The notes: a model not told the origin generated them from the letters alone. A stretch of DNA of 64,000 bases from Bacteriovoracaceae bacterium (GCA_029865945.1 JARXAH010000048.1:1-64000), one strand, 5' to 3'. Counted from the first letter of the stretch, positions 34,649 through 43,352 are shown. Numbers and translations are program-made.

Positions 34649-35485
34649 ATGGCCTTTGATCGAATTTTATTTGGCACAGCGGGAGTTCCCAACAGCACAG
34701 AAAAAAAGAATAGTCCTGTAGATGGTGTAAAACGAATTCATGAATTATCCCTCGATTGCATGCAATTAGAATTTGCCCATGGTGTACGCATGAAAGAAGA
34801 GGTTTCTTCTGCGTTAAGAAAAGTTTCTTACGAATTGAAAGTGCCACTGACATCTCACGGGCCGTATTACATTAATTTAAATGCAAGAGAGCAAGACAAA
34901 ATTGATTCTTCTGTAGAGCGCATTATACAGACGGCAAAAATTTCAGATTTATGTGGTGCGGAATCGATGACTTTTCACGCTGCCTTTTACATGAAAGATT
35001 CTCCTTATGATGTATTTGATTTAGTGGAAAAAAGTTTGAACGTCATTGAAGAGCGACTCTCGCGTCTTGATATTGAAATAGAATTGAGGCCAGAGTTAAC
35101 CGGTAAGACCAGCCAGTTTGGATCATTAGAAGAACTTATCAGTCTTGCCAAAATGGTTAACAGCTGTAAGCCGTGCATTGATTTTTCTCACCTCTACGCA
35201 AGAACGGGTGAAATTAATTCTTATGCTGAATTTATGAATATTTTAGATCTACTTGAAAAAGAATTGGGATTTGATGCAGTTAACAACATGCACATTCATA
35301 TTTCTGGAATTTCTTCAAACTCGAAAGGCGACTTAAAACATTTAAATTTGTTGCAATCAGATTTTAAATGGCAAGAATTGCTCAAGGCACTCAAAGATAG
35401 AAAGTGCAAAGGCTACATGATTTGCAATAGTCCGAACTTAGAAAAAGATGCACAGATGATGAAAGAATACTACATGGCGCTCTAA
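34649..35485 (+). CDS. Endonuclease IV-like TIM-barrel protein
   Basis: 278 residues. The pattern of an AP endonuclease family 2 barrel is visible: LDCMQLEFAHGV, VPLTSHGPYYINLN, AESMTFHAAFYMKDS, IEIELRPELTGKTSQFGSLE, KPCIDFSHLYAR, and NMHIHISGISSN. The His and Glu/Asp at these strand ends match the zinc ligands of endonuclease IV. Such enzymes cut at abasic sites in DNA repair. The sequence is closer in style to archaeal or Firmicute-type members than to E. coli Nfo. The gene appears monocistronic; AGGTGAGGTG lies before ATG. Confidence 0.78.
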   Translation: MAFDRILFGTAGVPNSTEKKNSPVDGVKRIHELSLDCMQLEFAHGVRMKEEVSSALRKVSYELKVPLTSHGPYYINLNAREQDKIDSSVERIIQTAKISDLCGAESMTFHAAFYMKDSPYDVFDLVEKSLNVIEERLSRLDIEIELRPELTGKTSQFGSLEELISLAKMVNSCKPCIDFSHLYARTGEINSYAEFMNILDLLEKELGFDAVNNMHIHISGISSNSKGDLKHLNLLQSDFKWQELLKALKDRKCKGYMICNSPNLEKDAQMMKEYYMAL

Positions 35486-35514
35486 AGACAGAAAAGTCTC
35501 GGGGATAGAAAAGA

Positions 35515-36054
35515 CTAGGGAGCAGAAGATTTTATTTCAATCTGCTCCAAAGACTCATGATAAGTTTTTAAATGCTCCACATCGTCGATATACCAAAATC
35601 CATCCACTTTTTTCAAGATTGCTACTTTCTTCGTTTCGGTTAAAAATTGTTTTTGGTTGGGTTTATCACCCAGCGAGTAATAGGACAAAATGTAGCGGAT
35701 GATACAGAGCTCAGGTTTTGTGCATGTCTGCTTGGAAATCTCAAAATCTTTCTTTAGAAATTTTTTCTTAAATTCGATTTCCGCAGGTGGGATCGGATTT
35801 TCTTCGCCATTAGCTGACTCCTTTATTTCCACTTGCATTTTTAATTTAAAATCATTCGTGAAAAATTTCATGAGGTCAGCATCAGATGCATCATTGAAGC
35901 GCTGAGCAATAAATAATTTTAACGTTCCGTCAGGCGATGATTGATCTGGGGCACTGCATGAAAATAAAAATAAAAAAATAAAGATAAAACCAAACCGACC
36001 ACAGAACCTAACTGATCGAATTAGTTCCAAAAGAAAGCTCCGTTGATAATTCAT
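35515..36054 (-). CDS. Lipoprotein of unknown function
   Basis: 179 residues. Signal peptide with lipobox LFLFSC near residue 33; the n-region is long and basic. The mature part resembles a small NTF2/DUF4878-like fold (DGTLKLFIAQRFNDASDADL ... VDGFWYIDDVEHLK). The similarity is weak. Its start overlaps the end of the upstream membrane protein by 47 bases in a different frame, suggesting translational coupling. Confidence 0.65.
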   Translation of the reverse strand: MNYQRSFLLELIRSVRFCGRFGFIFIFLFLFSCSAPDQSSPDGTLKLFIAQRFNDASDADLMKFFTNDFKLKMQVEIKESANGEENPIPPAEIEFKKKFLKKDFEISKQTCTKPELCIIRYILSYYSLGDKPNQKQFLTETKKVAILKKVDGFWYIDDVEHLKTYHESLEQIEIKSSAP

Positions 36055-36772
36055 AAAATTCCTTATAATTAATAGATCCTACCAATTCATCATCGTCTTC
36101 TACTTGTGGTACCGCGATTTTTACGCCCACTAGATTTAGTTCTTTATAGATTGATACAGGATAGACGGAAATATAAAATTTTCGTTGCCCAAATTTAACT
36201 TCCATTTTTAAAGTTAATTTCAATTTAGCTTCAGGTATTTCTGTCTCCAGCTTTACTAGTAGTGATTCGTGGTCCCATTGCAAAACAGTCAATGGATAGC
36301 TCGTCTCGCCAATCTTAATGGACCCAGATAATTTTTTTATGCAATTATTCCATTCATTTTCATAATTCATTTTACTAACAAAACAAGCTTGCTTTAACTC
36401 TAATTGCAAATAAACACATTGAGAAAAAGCTAAATAAAGGAAGAGCCCATTAGTCAACATAAGAAATTTGCTGTCTGCTATCCATACCAATCCAAAAACG
36501 TGAACAAAAATAGTCAGAAAAAATACAAATAGAAAATAGGGCGTAAATCTTTTTAATGACAGAATACCATAGGCCAGCAGCGGCACTCCAATGAGATAAT
36601 ATAAAAATCCTGGCGCCATTTTCGTTAAATTTTTCCAACTGAAGAAAGCGACTCGCAAAATCAAGCAGGAATTAAGATAAGGCCAGAGGATGGCAAAGAA
36701 TAAAAAGAGAAGTGAAAAGTAGACAAAAGAACTTCGGTGAATAATTTTCATAATGATTTTGCCAAAACTCAA
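36008..36772 (-). CDS. Multi-pass membrane protein with cytoplasmic tail
   Basis: 254 residues. About four hydrophobic helices span residues 14-125, followed by a roughly 120-residue soluble tail with alternating strands (KLTLKMEVKFGQRKFYISVYP; LVGVKIAVP). The tail somewhat resembles a PilZ-type beta barrel, but I see no RxxxR or DxSxxG motif, so c-di-GMP binding is not supported. Function unknown. It lies upstream of the lipoprotein gene and is divergent from the small ferredoxin. Confidence 0.65.
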   Translation of the reverse strand: MSFGKIIMKIIHRSSFVYFSLLFLFFAILWPYLNSCLILRVAFFSWKNLTKMAPGFLYYLIGVPLLAYGILSLKRFTPYFLFVFFLTIFVHVFGLVWIADSKFLMLTNGLFLYLAFSQCVYLQLELKQACFVSKMNYENEWNNCIKKLSGSIKIGETSYPLTVLQWDHESLLVKLETEIPEAKLKLTLKMEVKFGQRKFYISVYPVSIYKELNLVGVKIAVPQVEDDDELVGSINYKEFYELSTELSFGTNSIS

Positions 36773-36804
36773 CTTTTTAATGGGATCTAAGTTAATATAT
36801 ACCT

Positions 36805-37008
36805 ATGCTAACCTTCTTGGAAATAAAACCTACTTGTGTTTCTTGTGATGCTTGCCGCGCCATATGCCCAGAAAAATCTATCTTGTTTGTGGATCATGTT
36901 TACACGATTGAACCTTGGTCATGTACCTTATGCTATTTGTGCGTTGAAGTTTGTCCTGTCGATGCCATCAAAGAGCGAAGTTTTGAAATTAACTCAACAC
37001 CTACTTGA
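36805..37008 (+). CDS. Small 2[4Fe-4S] ferredoxin
   Basis: 67 residues. Two CxxCxxCxxxCP motifs, CVSCDACRAICP and CTLCYLCVEVCP, make a classic bacterial-type ferredoxin. It carries low-potential electrons; the partner enzyme is not known. Its last 76 bases overlap the 3' end of the convergent nucleotidyltransferase gene, so the two transcripts are antisense to one another there. Confidence 0.85.
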   Translation: MLTFLEIKPTCVSCDACRAICPEKSILFVDHVYTIEPWSCTLCYLCVEVCPVDAIKERSFEINSTPT

Positions 37009-37919
37009 TCTTCTATATTGCGAAATTTTAAAACAGCTTCTCCGTCATGATTAACTACACATTCAAGATCACCATTTTTAAAAACTAATTTATGAGTGCC
37101 GTTTAAATTTTGAAGCGAACCTTCTACTTGCCGACATAAAATTTCTTCCATTTGGTGATGGGTAAATGGGGAAGTTAAAAAATTTTGTTTTTCCCAAAGT
37201 GCTAGCAGCGAGGAAACATAGCGCTCTTTTGTTCCGAAATCCCAATAGGTCGACTTTTCATGATCAACAAACTCAACCGCAACCGGAAAGTCTAGATAAC
37301 GGGCCACGGATTGAAAAAATTTACTTTTGCCACCACAGGGTTCAATTTTTGCTAAATCCAGAGCACATACACCCGCGTAGGTCTCAATAGTGCTAAGTTC
37401 CTTAGGTGGGTTGATGATTATCCCTTTGAGAATTCCTTTTTCAATGACAATGGAATTATAGCCTTGATTAGGAACTTGAATGCTCGCCAGTGCGACTGGG
37501 GAAGTTTCAAGAAAGTTAATCAAATTTAAAACTTGTTGATGGGACATGAACAAGAACTGATCACAATTCAGCACCAAAAATTTCCCCTGATAAGGATTCA
37601 TTAATTTGGTGGCAAGATGATGAATCGCTCCGCCAATTTCGAGAATTTCAGGCTCATGCAAAATGTGAACATTTTTAAATTTTTCTTTGTGAGTGTCTAA
37701 ATATCTTAGTACGTCTTGATAAAGATAATGGACATTAAAATAAATGGGGCCCTGGAAAAATTGTCGAATATATAAATATTGTAATTCGAAGAGAGTTTTA
37801 TTGCCGATTGGCCATAGGATTTTGGGAAGGATAGATCCAATTTTACCCATGCGAGTTCCAAAGCCCGCAGAGAGCACCAAAACTCCGCCCAATAAATCAT
37901 CAAATTTAATTTTCGTCAT
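36933..37919 (-). CDS. murU: NDP-sugar nucleotidyltransferase (MurU-like)
   Basis: 328 residues. The nucleotide-binding motif SAGFGTRMGKIGSILPKIL is followed by the metal Asp in LVLNCDQFLF and EPEILEIGGAIHHL, close to the MurU pattern. MurU converts MurNAc-1-phosphate to UDP-MurNAc in the cell-wall recycling bypass. Pairing with an AmgK-like kinase nine bases upstream supports this role. It is about 100 residues longer than Pseudomonas MurU; the C-terminal extension is unrecognised. The symbol is a family inference. Confidence 0.75.
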   Translation of the reverse strand: MTKIKFDDLLGGVLVLSAGFGTRMGKIGSILPKILWPIGNKTLFELQYLYIRQFFQGPIYFNVHYLYQDVLRYLDTHKEKFKNVHILHEPEILEIGGAIHHLATKLMNPYQGKFLVLNCDQFLFMSHQQVLNLINFLETSPVALASIQVPNQGYNSIVIEKGILKGIIINPPKELSTIETYAGVCALDLAKIEPCGGKSKFFQSVARYLDFPVAVEFVDHEKSTYWDFGTKERYVSSLLALWEKQNFLTSPFTHHQMEEILCRQVEGSLQNLNGTHKLVFKNGDLECVVNHDGEAVLKFRNIEDQVGVELISKLRSLMASTGQTSTHK

Positions 37920-37928
37920 AAATTTTCA

Positions 37929-38936
37929 TCATAAATTTACGTAAGGATTCACAATTAACTTTTGTAACTCTTTACTCATGTTATTATTAATTTTTTTTAA
38001 CGCAAAGTTAAAATGCTCCATCGCTAGACCCACATGTCTTAAGTAAAAATAATTTTGCCTCGCCTGGAAAACATAGCAAAAACTTCCAATGGCCTTAAAA
38101 GTCCTTTGGGCCATGGTGATGTAGTATTGTTCTTCAAAATCATCAGAAAAATTTTTAAAACTTTTAGAAGCTTTCATTTTTTTTAACATAAATTCTTTAG
38201 TGGATTCAGAATAATTGATATAGCAATCATGAAGAAGGGAGCAAAGATCATAGGTTATCGGGCCAAGCATCGTATCTTGGAAATCGATGGGCCGCAATTT
38301 ATTTTGGGAATCCAGCATCAAGTTTTTTGCATGAAAGTCTCGGTGACACCAAACATAATCTTTTTCGTTAAAGCACTGACTTAAGAATTCGCTCCAGATT
38401 TCTTGGATGACCTTTTGGTTAGTCTTGAGAGAGGGTAATCCAAAAGTTTGAGAAAAATGATTGATGGTTAAATTGAGTTCAAAATCTAATTTCTCACGAT
38501 TGAAAATTCCTTGAGTTAAGTATCCTTGATCCGTCACCTTCAATTGATGTAAAGGTAAAACTAAGTTAATGGCCTCATCTAATAATAAATTTTGTTCATT
38601 GGATGGAAGCTTCGAAATTTCAGATAAGAGTGACTTTGATCCCAAATCTTCCAAAATCATGGTTAAATGAATTTCATCAATATGAAATATTTCTGGAACA
38701 GGGATATACAAATCCTTATATTTTTTTTGCCAAAATATAAATCTCTCAAAAGATTTTCTCCCTGCTTCAGTTTGTTCATAGGTAACCGCAATAAAGGGAT
38801 GATTTCTATTGTCCAAAAGGCGGAAGTATTTTCTTGTTGAAGCATCTCCAACTAAAGACACAACCTTTTTAAAATCCATTTGATGTTCATTTATCCACGT
38901 ATTATTTTTTAATCTTTCCATTTTCCTAAAATCCAA
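37929..38936 (-). CDS. amgK: AmgK-like sugar kinase (aminoglycoside phosphotransferase fold)
   Basis: 335 residues. Kinase motifs are GDASTRKYFRLL at the N-lobe, ILEDLGSKSLL at the hinge, CHRDFHAKNLML (catalytic loop, His-x-Asp) and PIDFQDTMLGPITYDLCSLL (metal-binding Asp). These match AmgK, which phosphorylates MurNAc and GlcNAc at the anomeric position. With the downstream MurU-like gene it would form a MurNAc to UDP-MurNAc bypass. Its start overlaps the upstream gene by 11 bases. Confidence 0.78.
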   Translation of the reverse strand: MDFRKMERLKNNTWINEHQMDFKKVVSLVGDASTRKYFRLLDNRNHPFIAVTYEQTEAGRKSFERFIFWQKKYKDLYIPVPEIFHIDEIHLTMILEDLGSKSLLSEISKLPSNEQNLLLDEAINLVLPLHQLKVTDQGYLTQGIFNREKLDFELNLTINHFSQTFGLPSLKTNQKVIQEIWSEFLSQCFNEKDYVWCHRDFHAKNLMLDSQNKLRPIDFQDTMLGPITYDLCSLLHDCYINYSESTKEFMLKKMKASKSFKNFSDDFEEQYYITMAQRTFKAIGSFCYVFQARQNYFYLRHVGLAMEHFNFALKKINNNMSKELQKLIVNPYVNL

Positions 38937-39804
38937 TCATATTTTTAAATTGATAAAATTCGGGAGAAGATTTAAATTCTACATTCCCAAAAATTTTATT
39001 TCCAAACTGGGAAATCACAAATTTTTTCAGCATTAACTCCTCCTTGAGAGCGAGCGATCTATCTTGGTAATGAAAGTTAAAATCATTATAGCTACGATTG
39101 TGAAGTTGGATCCACTGAATATAAATATTGTGATCAAGTTTTGCCCGCGTTAAAGCATAAGCAGACCATTCGTGTAACTTTATTTTTTCCTCCGCTGGAA
39201 TTCTTGCTAAAGACACCACTTGCTCTACGCTTCCATAATGCACGGGCGGCGCAAAATGTTTTTGATAGATGTCGAAGCGAGCTCTCAGTAGTTCATAGAT
39301 GAGTAAGCACATCAAGTAACTTTCGTTTTGGATGTATTTGTCGAGAATGCCTGTTGAAATAAAAATTTGATAACCTGGCAAAGAAAAATGAAAAGGACGG
39401 TTATCTTTTATCAGATAGACTTGTACGTTGGGCATAACATCTGGAAGGCCAAACATCAGTTCATTAGCATCCAACAAATTGTGGGCCAAATTATTTATGT
39501 ATTTCAAAGATTTGCCATCTAGTTTTTTTATTTTTACTTGATTGTTATTCAACAGAGACAAATTTAAGTGAGATAAATACTCAAGGTAATCTTTCTCTTG
39601 AAGTTTGCTATTTTCCCCGCGGTTAATTTCTTTGGTTTTTAGAAAGGAAAAACAGGAAGTAAGACTAATCATAGCAAAAAAAGAAAAGGCCCACTTGAAA
39701 AGTTGGGCCGTTGGAAATAAATCAAAATGTTTTTTTTTAAAGCTAATGAAAAAGTTAATGAAAAAGTTAATGAAAAAACTAAATATCCGCTGGGAAACCA
39801 TCAT
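38926..39804 (-). CDS. M48-like lipoprotein lacking the HExxH zinc motif
   Basis: About 292 residues from ATG 39804; earlier codons lie inside the LysM gene. The predicted lipobox LTSC follows a hydrophobic stretch, but the region before it is unusually long (about 50 residues). The sequence SLPGYQIFISTGILDKYIQN followed by LLIYELLRARF aligns by eye with M48 peptidases (LPGGxIFVTxGLL...HELxH), with YELLR in place of HExxH. That predicts a non-catalytic M48 relative, an inference from pattern only. A terminator-like hairpin for the upstream gene lies within its first 40 codons. Confidence 0.55.
   Translation of the reverse strand: MMVSQRIFSFFINFFINFFISFKKKHFDLFPTAQLFKWAFSFFAMISLTSCFSFLKTKEINRGENSKLQEKDYLEYLSHLNLSLLNNNQVKIKKLDGKSLKYINNLAHNLLDANELMFGLPDVMPNVQVYLIKDNRPFHFSLPGYQIFISTGILDKYIQNESYLMCLLIYELLRARFDIYQKHFAPPVHYGSVEQVVSLARIPAEEKIKLHEWSAYALTRAKLDHNIYIQWIQLHNRSYNDFNFHYQDRSLALKEELMLKKFVISQFGNKIFGNVEFKSSPEFYQFKNMIGF
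39675..39709 (-). terminator. Terminator-like hairpin after LysM gene, inside next gene
   Basis: On the minus strand GGCCCA pairs with TGGGCC across a short loop (39688-39709), followed by TTTTCTTTTTTT (39675-39687). It is about 70 bases past the LysM stop and inside the predicted 5' coding part of the M48-like lipoprotein. Confidence 0.6.
39743..39778. repeat. Three tandem copies of a 12-base unit
   Basis: A 12-base unit close to AATGAAAAAGTT is repeated three times, with small changes at the edges, immediately after the LysM stop. In the overlapping frame it encodes repeated FFIN residues. Confidence 0.75.
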
Positions 39805-40684
39805 TAGCTTCAGCAGGTGCTGATGTTGCTGGTGCAGCTCCAGTGCCTTGATTGGCCATTTGGTCTCCTTGAGCAGGCGCCGCTTTTTCTGGTGCTGGTT
39901 GCGTCGCTGGTGCTTCAGAGGCCATATCTCTCGAAACATCTGGTACATAGATCGTGAATCCTACAAAAATTCTATTGGGATCTTTGATAAGTGGTTTATT
40001 ATTTTCCCAAATTTTCTTCCACTTAAAGAGTGTACCATAGAAGCGTTTTGAAATAAGACTTAAAGTATCGCCTTTCGCCACCACATGATCCTTACCATCT
40101 CGCGACCAAGAAAATCCAGAACCAGAAGAGTTGATTCTCAATTTCATCCCGGCAGAAATCATGGTTTTACCATTTAACTTATCTTGGTTAAGGCTTGCTA
40201 TTTCTTTCCATCTTCCGTAGTCACCATAGAGATTGAAGGCAATCAACATGAGTGTTTCATTGGATTTAACAACATATTCTCCATCACCAATTCCAGAAGT
40301 ATCTGAAGTTGCGGCCCCAGATGGTGCTGAATCACTACCAGAACTATCGGCCACTGCAGCTCCGGAAGGTTGCTCTGCTGTATAATCTTTGGAAGCGCTA
40401 TCCGTAGGCGCCGCGACTTCTTCTAGATTCTGTCCGCTTGTATCTAAGGAAACGGTATCTTCTGTTCCAGCTGCTGCATCACCTGCCGCCGCAACCGTTC
40501 CATCTCCAGAATCTCCATCTAAGTTTTCTTCGACAGCATCTCCATCGGCCGCATCACTGCCGCCGCCATCAGACATTTCAACGTCGGCCCCATCCTCCTC
40601 TGCATCACCATCTGTAGAAGACTTTGAGCAGCTTCCGAGGAATATCACCAGACATCCTGCTAGTAAGTAGTCCAACCATTTCAT
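39779..40684 (-). CDS. LysM-domain lipoprotein
   Basis: 301 residues. Lipobox LGSC near residue 19, then about 110 residues of low-complexity Asp/Glu/Gly/Ser/Ala sequence. Two LysM modules follow: EYVVKSNETLMLIAFNLYGD at about 137 and DHVVAKGDTLSLISKRFYGT at about 196. The C-terminus is Ala/Pro/Gln-rich. LysM binds peptidoglycan, so this is likely an outer-membrane lipoprotein anchored to the wall. The acidic spacer may extend away from the membrane. A terminator-like hairpin follows. Confidence 0.85.
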   Translation of the reverse strand: MKWLDYLLAGCLVIFLGSCSKSSTDGDAEEDGADVEMSDGGGSDAADGDAVEENLDGDSGDGTVAAAGDAAAGTEDTVSLDTSGQNLEEVAAPTDSASKDYTAEQPSGAAVADSSGSDSAPSGAATSDTSGIGDGEYVVKSNETLMLIAFNLYGDYGRWKEIASLNQDKLNGKTMISAGMKLRINSSGSGFSWSRDGKDHVVAKGDTLSLISKRFYGTLFKWKKIWENNKPLIKDPNRIFVGFTIYVPDVSRDMASEAPATQPAPEKAAPAQGDQMANQGTGAAPATSAPAEANDGFPADI

Positions 40685-40854
40685 ACTTTTTCCCCTTTAA
40701 TGTTCTTAACACCATTATAGGCGTAGACACCTCCTTTACGGGATACCGGGCAAATTTTTCGAGTTTTACATGAAAAATAAATTTATGGGGAAATTTTTTC
40801 CAATTTCAAAAGTGAAACCAAAATTAAGTATTTGAAATTAGATTATCTAGGGAA

Positions 40855-41592
40855 TTAGAAGTGGCTTTCATTTAGTTGATAAAAGAAATCAGATTGTTCG
40901 TTTGATTGAAGAATCATTTGAATTAATTTTTCAAATTGGTCATTATTATTCACAAAATCTAACTTATCTGTGTCGATAATGAGTGATTTACCTTGAGAGT
41001 AATCATTACATGTAAACATCCACTCATCGTAATATTCGTTGAGTTTGGTTAAATAATTAATATCAAAGTTTTGCTCGTAATCACGTCCACGCATCTTAAT
41101 TCGTTCTACTAGCTTAGGGACAGAACGTTTTAAAAAAATCATGAGATGGGGGTATTCAAGTTGACTCACCATCGTCGTGTAAAGACCAAGATAATTTTCA
41201 TAGTCGCGTTTATCCATTTGACCTTGCTCATAAAGCGCACGAGCAAAAATATTGGCGTCCTCATAAATGGAGCGGTCTTGAATAGAGCTGCTGTGGGAAG
41301 CGAGTATTTGGCGATGAGTATTAAAGCGGTGAGTGAGAAAATAAACTTGAAGGGGAAACGACCAACGAGTCATATTTTCATAAAAATCTTTTAAATAGGG
41401 ATTGTTGTCCACAGACTCGAAGTAAGGTTGCCAATTTAATCGTTCACTTATTTTTTTAGTAAGCGTTGTTTTACCACTTCCTATGTTGCCCGCCACAACC
41501 ACAAAAATTCGATCATTCTTGAGTTTAGGAAGAGTGGAAGAAGCAGAAGCATAATCGAAATCTTTGGCCAATGATGTCGTCTGTAAATTCAT
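40855..41592 (-). CDS. Deoxynucleoside kinase
   Basis: 245 residues. P-loop AGNIGSGKTTLTKKISERL near residue 33, the DRS motif in QDRSIYEDANIFA and the Arg-rich LID MRGRDYEQN. This pattern fits the deoxyadenosine/deoxyguanosine/deoxycytidine kinase family, which salvages deoxynucleosides as monophosphates. The exact base specificity cannot be read. Salvage enzymes would suit a predator that consumes prey nucleic acid, but that is context inference. Confidence 0.88.
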   Translation of the reverse strand: MNLQTTSLAKDFDYASASSTLPKLKNDRIFVVVAGNIGSGKTTLTKKISERLNWQPYFESVDNNPYLKDFYENMTRWSFPLQVYFLTHRFNTHRQILASHSSSIQDRSIYEDANIFARALYEQGQMDKRDYENYLGLYTTMVSQLEYPHLMIFLKRSVPKLVERIKMRGRDYEQNFDINYLTKLNEYYDEWMFTCNDYSQGKSLIIDTDKLDFVNNNDQFEKLIQMILQSNEQSDFFYQLNESHF

Positions 41593-41691
41593 AAGATTAA
41601 TTATTAATTACTTGAGCAGATTATTCAATCAACATTCACAGAAGATGAGCTGTTTCTTTACGCAATCTTTTTTGTTTATTACAATAATGAT

Positions 41692-42693
41692 ATGCACGCT
41701 TATTTCATCGGACTTCTCACCATTTTTTTGTTCGTAAAAAGCGCAAGTGCTCAGTCAGTTGCCGACGCTCTGAAACCAGAAAATTTTGATGTGACCTTGG
41801 CCAAAGACGCCTTATTCACTGAAAACGTCATCACCATTGGCGCGACACGAAGAATTTATATCCTCACTAATGAAAATAAAAAAATTATTCCCGGTGATTA
41901 TCTCACGATGATTTCCTTGGAAGGAAAAATGCTTGCTCGAGGTATCGTCGTTAAACTACGCGATGATAAATTTGGCATACGAGTGAAAAAAATCTATGAC
42001 CCGGTTGAATGGAATAAAGTGAAAGAAGATGATGATGTGCAATTACTTAAGGGTGACGATTCACTCTACACCAAAATGCAAAATGAGCAGTCCAAAGTTG
42101 AGGAAGACATTAAGGGCACACCGGGCGATCAATTGAATTCCGACTTTCAATTACTCTCTGGGGATTATGACATCGATCTTAAATCTCAAGGCAAATATGA
42201 TGACACTAGAAATTTGGGAGTCATCAATTCACCCAATATTTTAACGGTGGGTATTGGAAGAATTAATGCCATAGGAACTGATCTTAGCAATAAAAACTAT
42301 CTCAATTACCAATTCTCTTTCATGCATCAAATTTTTAAAAATATTTGGCCAGAAGTAACTTACTCTTATAGTTTATTAAAAAAATTTCCCGCTGTGGATA
42401 TTGATTCTGGATTACATATTGTTACCGGCAAAATTCGAGTGGCCTTTGATTTAGGTTTCTATACTTATCTCCTTCCTTACGCTGGAATTAAAAAAGGCTT
42501 TGCCGATAGCCCTGGAGCAGGCGATAATCCTGATGCTGTTGCGGCCAATAATGAATTGGCGCTACTTGATGATGTAGAACAGGTCGAGGCGGTTTATGGT
42601 GTTTCAATCATTAAGCGACTCGTTCCCTCTTGGGTGTTCAGATTTGATGCAGGAAACGACATATTAGCAATCGGGCTCGGCGTTGAATTTTAA
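41692..42693 (+). CDS. Exported protein, possible outer-membrane barrel
   Basis: 333 residues. Signal peptide ending SASA-QS. The N-terminal half (about 30-125) is soluble and strand-rich. The C-terminal half has alternating hydrophobic strands (NYLNYQFSFMHQIF; IRVAFDLGFYTYLLPYAGIK) and ends in DILAIGLGVEF with a terminal Phe, typical of outer-membrane barrels. Function is unknown; no known family is recognised. The stop overlaps the start of the following lipoprotein by 11 bases. Confidence 0.65.
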   Translation: MHAYFIGLLTIFLFVKSASAQSVADALKPENFDVTLAKDALFTENVITIGATRRIYILTNENKKIIPGDYLTMISLEGKMLARGIVVKLRDDKFGIRVKKIYDPVEWNKVKEDDDVQLLKGDDSLYTKMQNEQSKVEEDIKGTPGDQLNSDFQLLSGDYDIDLKSQGKYDDTRNLGVINSPNILTVGIGRINAIGTDLSNKNYLNYQFSFMHQIFKNIWPEVTYSYSLLKKFPAVDIDSGLHIVTGKIRVAFDLGFYTYLLPYAGIKKGFADSPGAGDNPDAVAANNELALLDDVEQVEAVYGVSIIKRLVPSWVFRFDAGNDILAIGLGVEF

Positions 42694-42937
42694 AATTTTA
42701 TTTTTTATTTCCTTCTTTTTTTTTGTAGGATGTGGGGTTAAAAAATCCCCAACACCACCTCTGAAAAACTTTATTAAAAGTACGGATGCCGAGTGGATAG
42801 AAAAATCAAATTCATTAAACCCTCCACCTACGTCTACGCCTACGCCTACATCAACATCAACATCAACATCAACATCATCTGCGACGGCCGATGATCATGA
42901 AAATAATGAAACCCAATCTAGTTCTGGCCACCGGTAG
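42683..42937 (+). CDS. Small lipoprotein with Pro/Thr/Ser repeats
   Basis: 84 residues. Lipobox FFVGC near residue 17 and a linker rich in Pro, Thr and Ser (PTPTSTSTSTSTSS) encoded by ACATCA hexamer repeats at about 42848-42878. The repeats are in phase, so changes in copy number keep the frame. It overlaps the preceding and the following gene. Function unknown. Confidence 0.6.
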   Translation: MNFKILFFISFFFFVGCGVKKSPTPPLKNFIKSTDAEWIEKSNSLNPPPTSTPTPTSTSTSTSTSSATADDHENNETQSSSGHR

Positions 42938-43352
42938 TAACCTTGGCAACCGAGAAAACAATTTGGAAAAAGCGAAGCGTGAACTTTGCCAAATTCCCTT
43001 AATGTTTTTAGGAGAATCTCAAGTAATAGAAAATCCGCCTGTGGATTTTTTCGATCAACCAAACTTTTGTAATCAAGTTCTAGAATTTGAAATTCCCAAG
43101 GATGTCACTCCAGAAGAATTTTTAAAACTGATCAAAAATATTGAATTAAAAATAGGCCGCACTCCAAGTCCAATTGATAAGGGGCCAAGACTTATTGATA
43201 TTGATATTATTTTCTGGGGGGACTTGAGTTTGACAAGTAAAGAGCTCACCATTCCTCACCCAGCATGGAAAAAGCGTCCCTTTGTGTTTCAATTATTAAA
43301 CGAACTCCCTTCGTGGAAAAAAGGAAATCTACATGGACTTTTCTCTCTCTAG
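42906..43352 (+). CDS. folK: 7,8-dihydro-6-hydroxymethylpterin pyrophosphokinase FolK
   Basis: 148 residues from ATG 42906. Motifs are GSNLGNRENNL, VIENPPVDFFDQPNFCNQVLE, GPRLIDIDIIFWG and IPHPAWKKRPFVFQLL, covering the ATP- and pterin-binding residues. It transfers pyrophosphate to hydroxymethyldihydropterin in folate synthesis. ATG at 42891 is an alternative, but 42906 gives the typical short lead before GSNLG. It overlaps both the lipoprotein gene and the acyl-CoA dehydrogenase gene. Confidence 0.92.
   Translation: MKPNLVLATGSNLGNRENNLEKAKRELCQIPLMFLGESQVIENPPVDFFDQPNFCNQVLEFEIPKDVTPEEFLKLIKNIELKIGRTPSPIDKGPRLIDIDIIFWGDLSLTSKELTIPHPAWKKRPFVFQLLNELPSWKKGNLHGLFSL

Noticed and set aside
36008-36772. 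PilZ c-di-GMP receptor
   Set aside because: The tail is strand-rich, but the RxxxR and DxSxxG motifs are absent.
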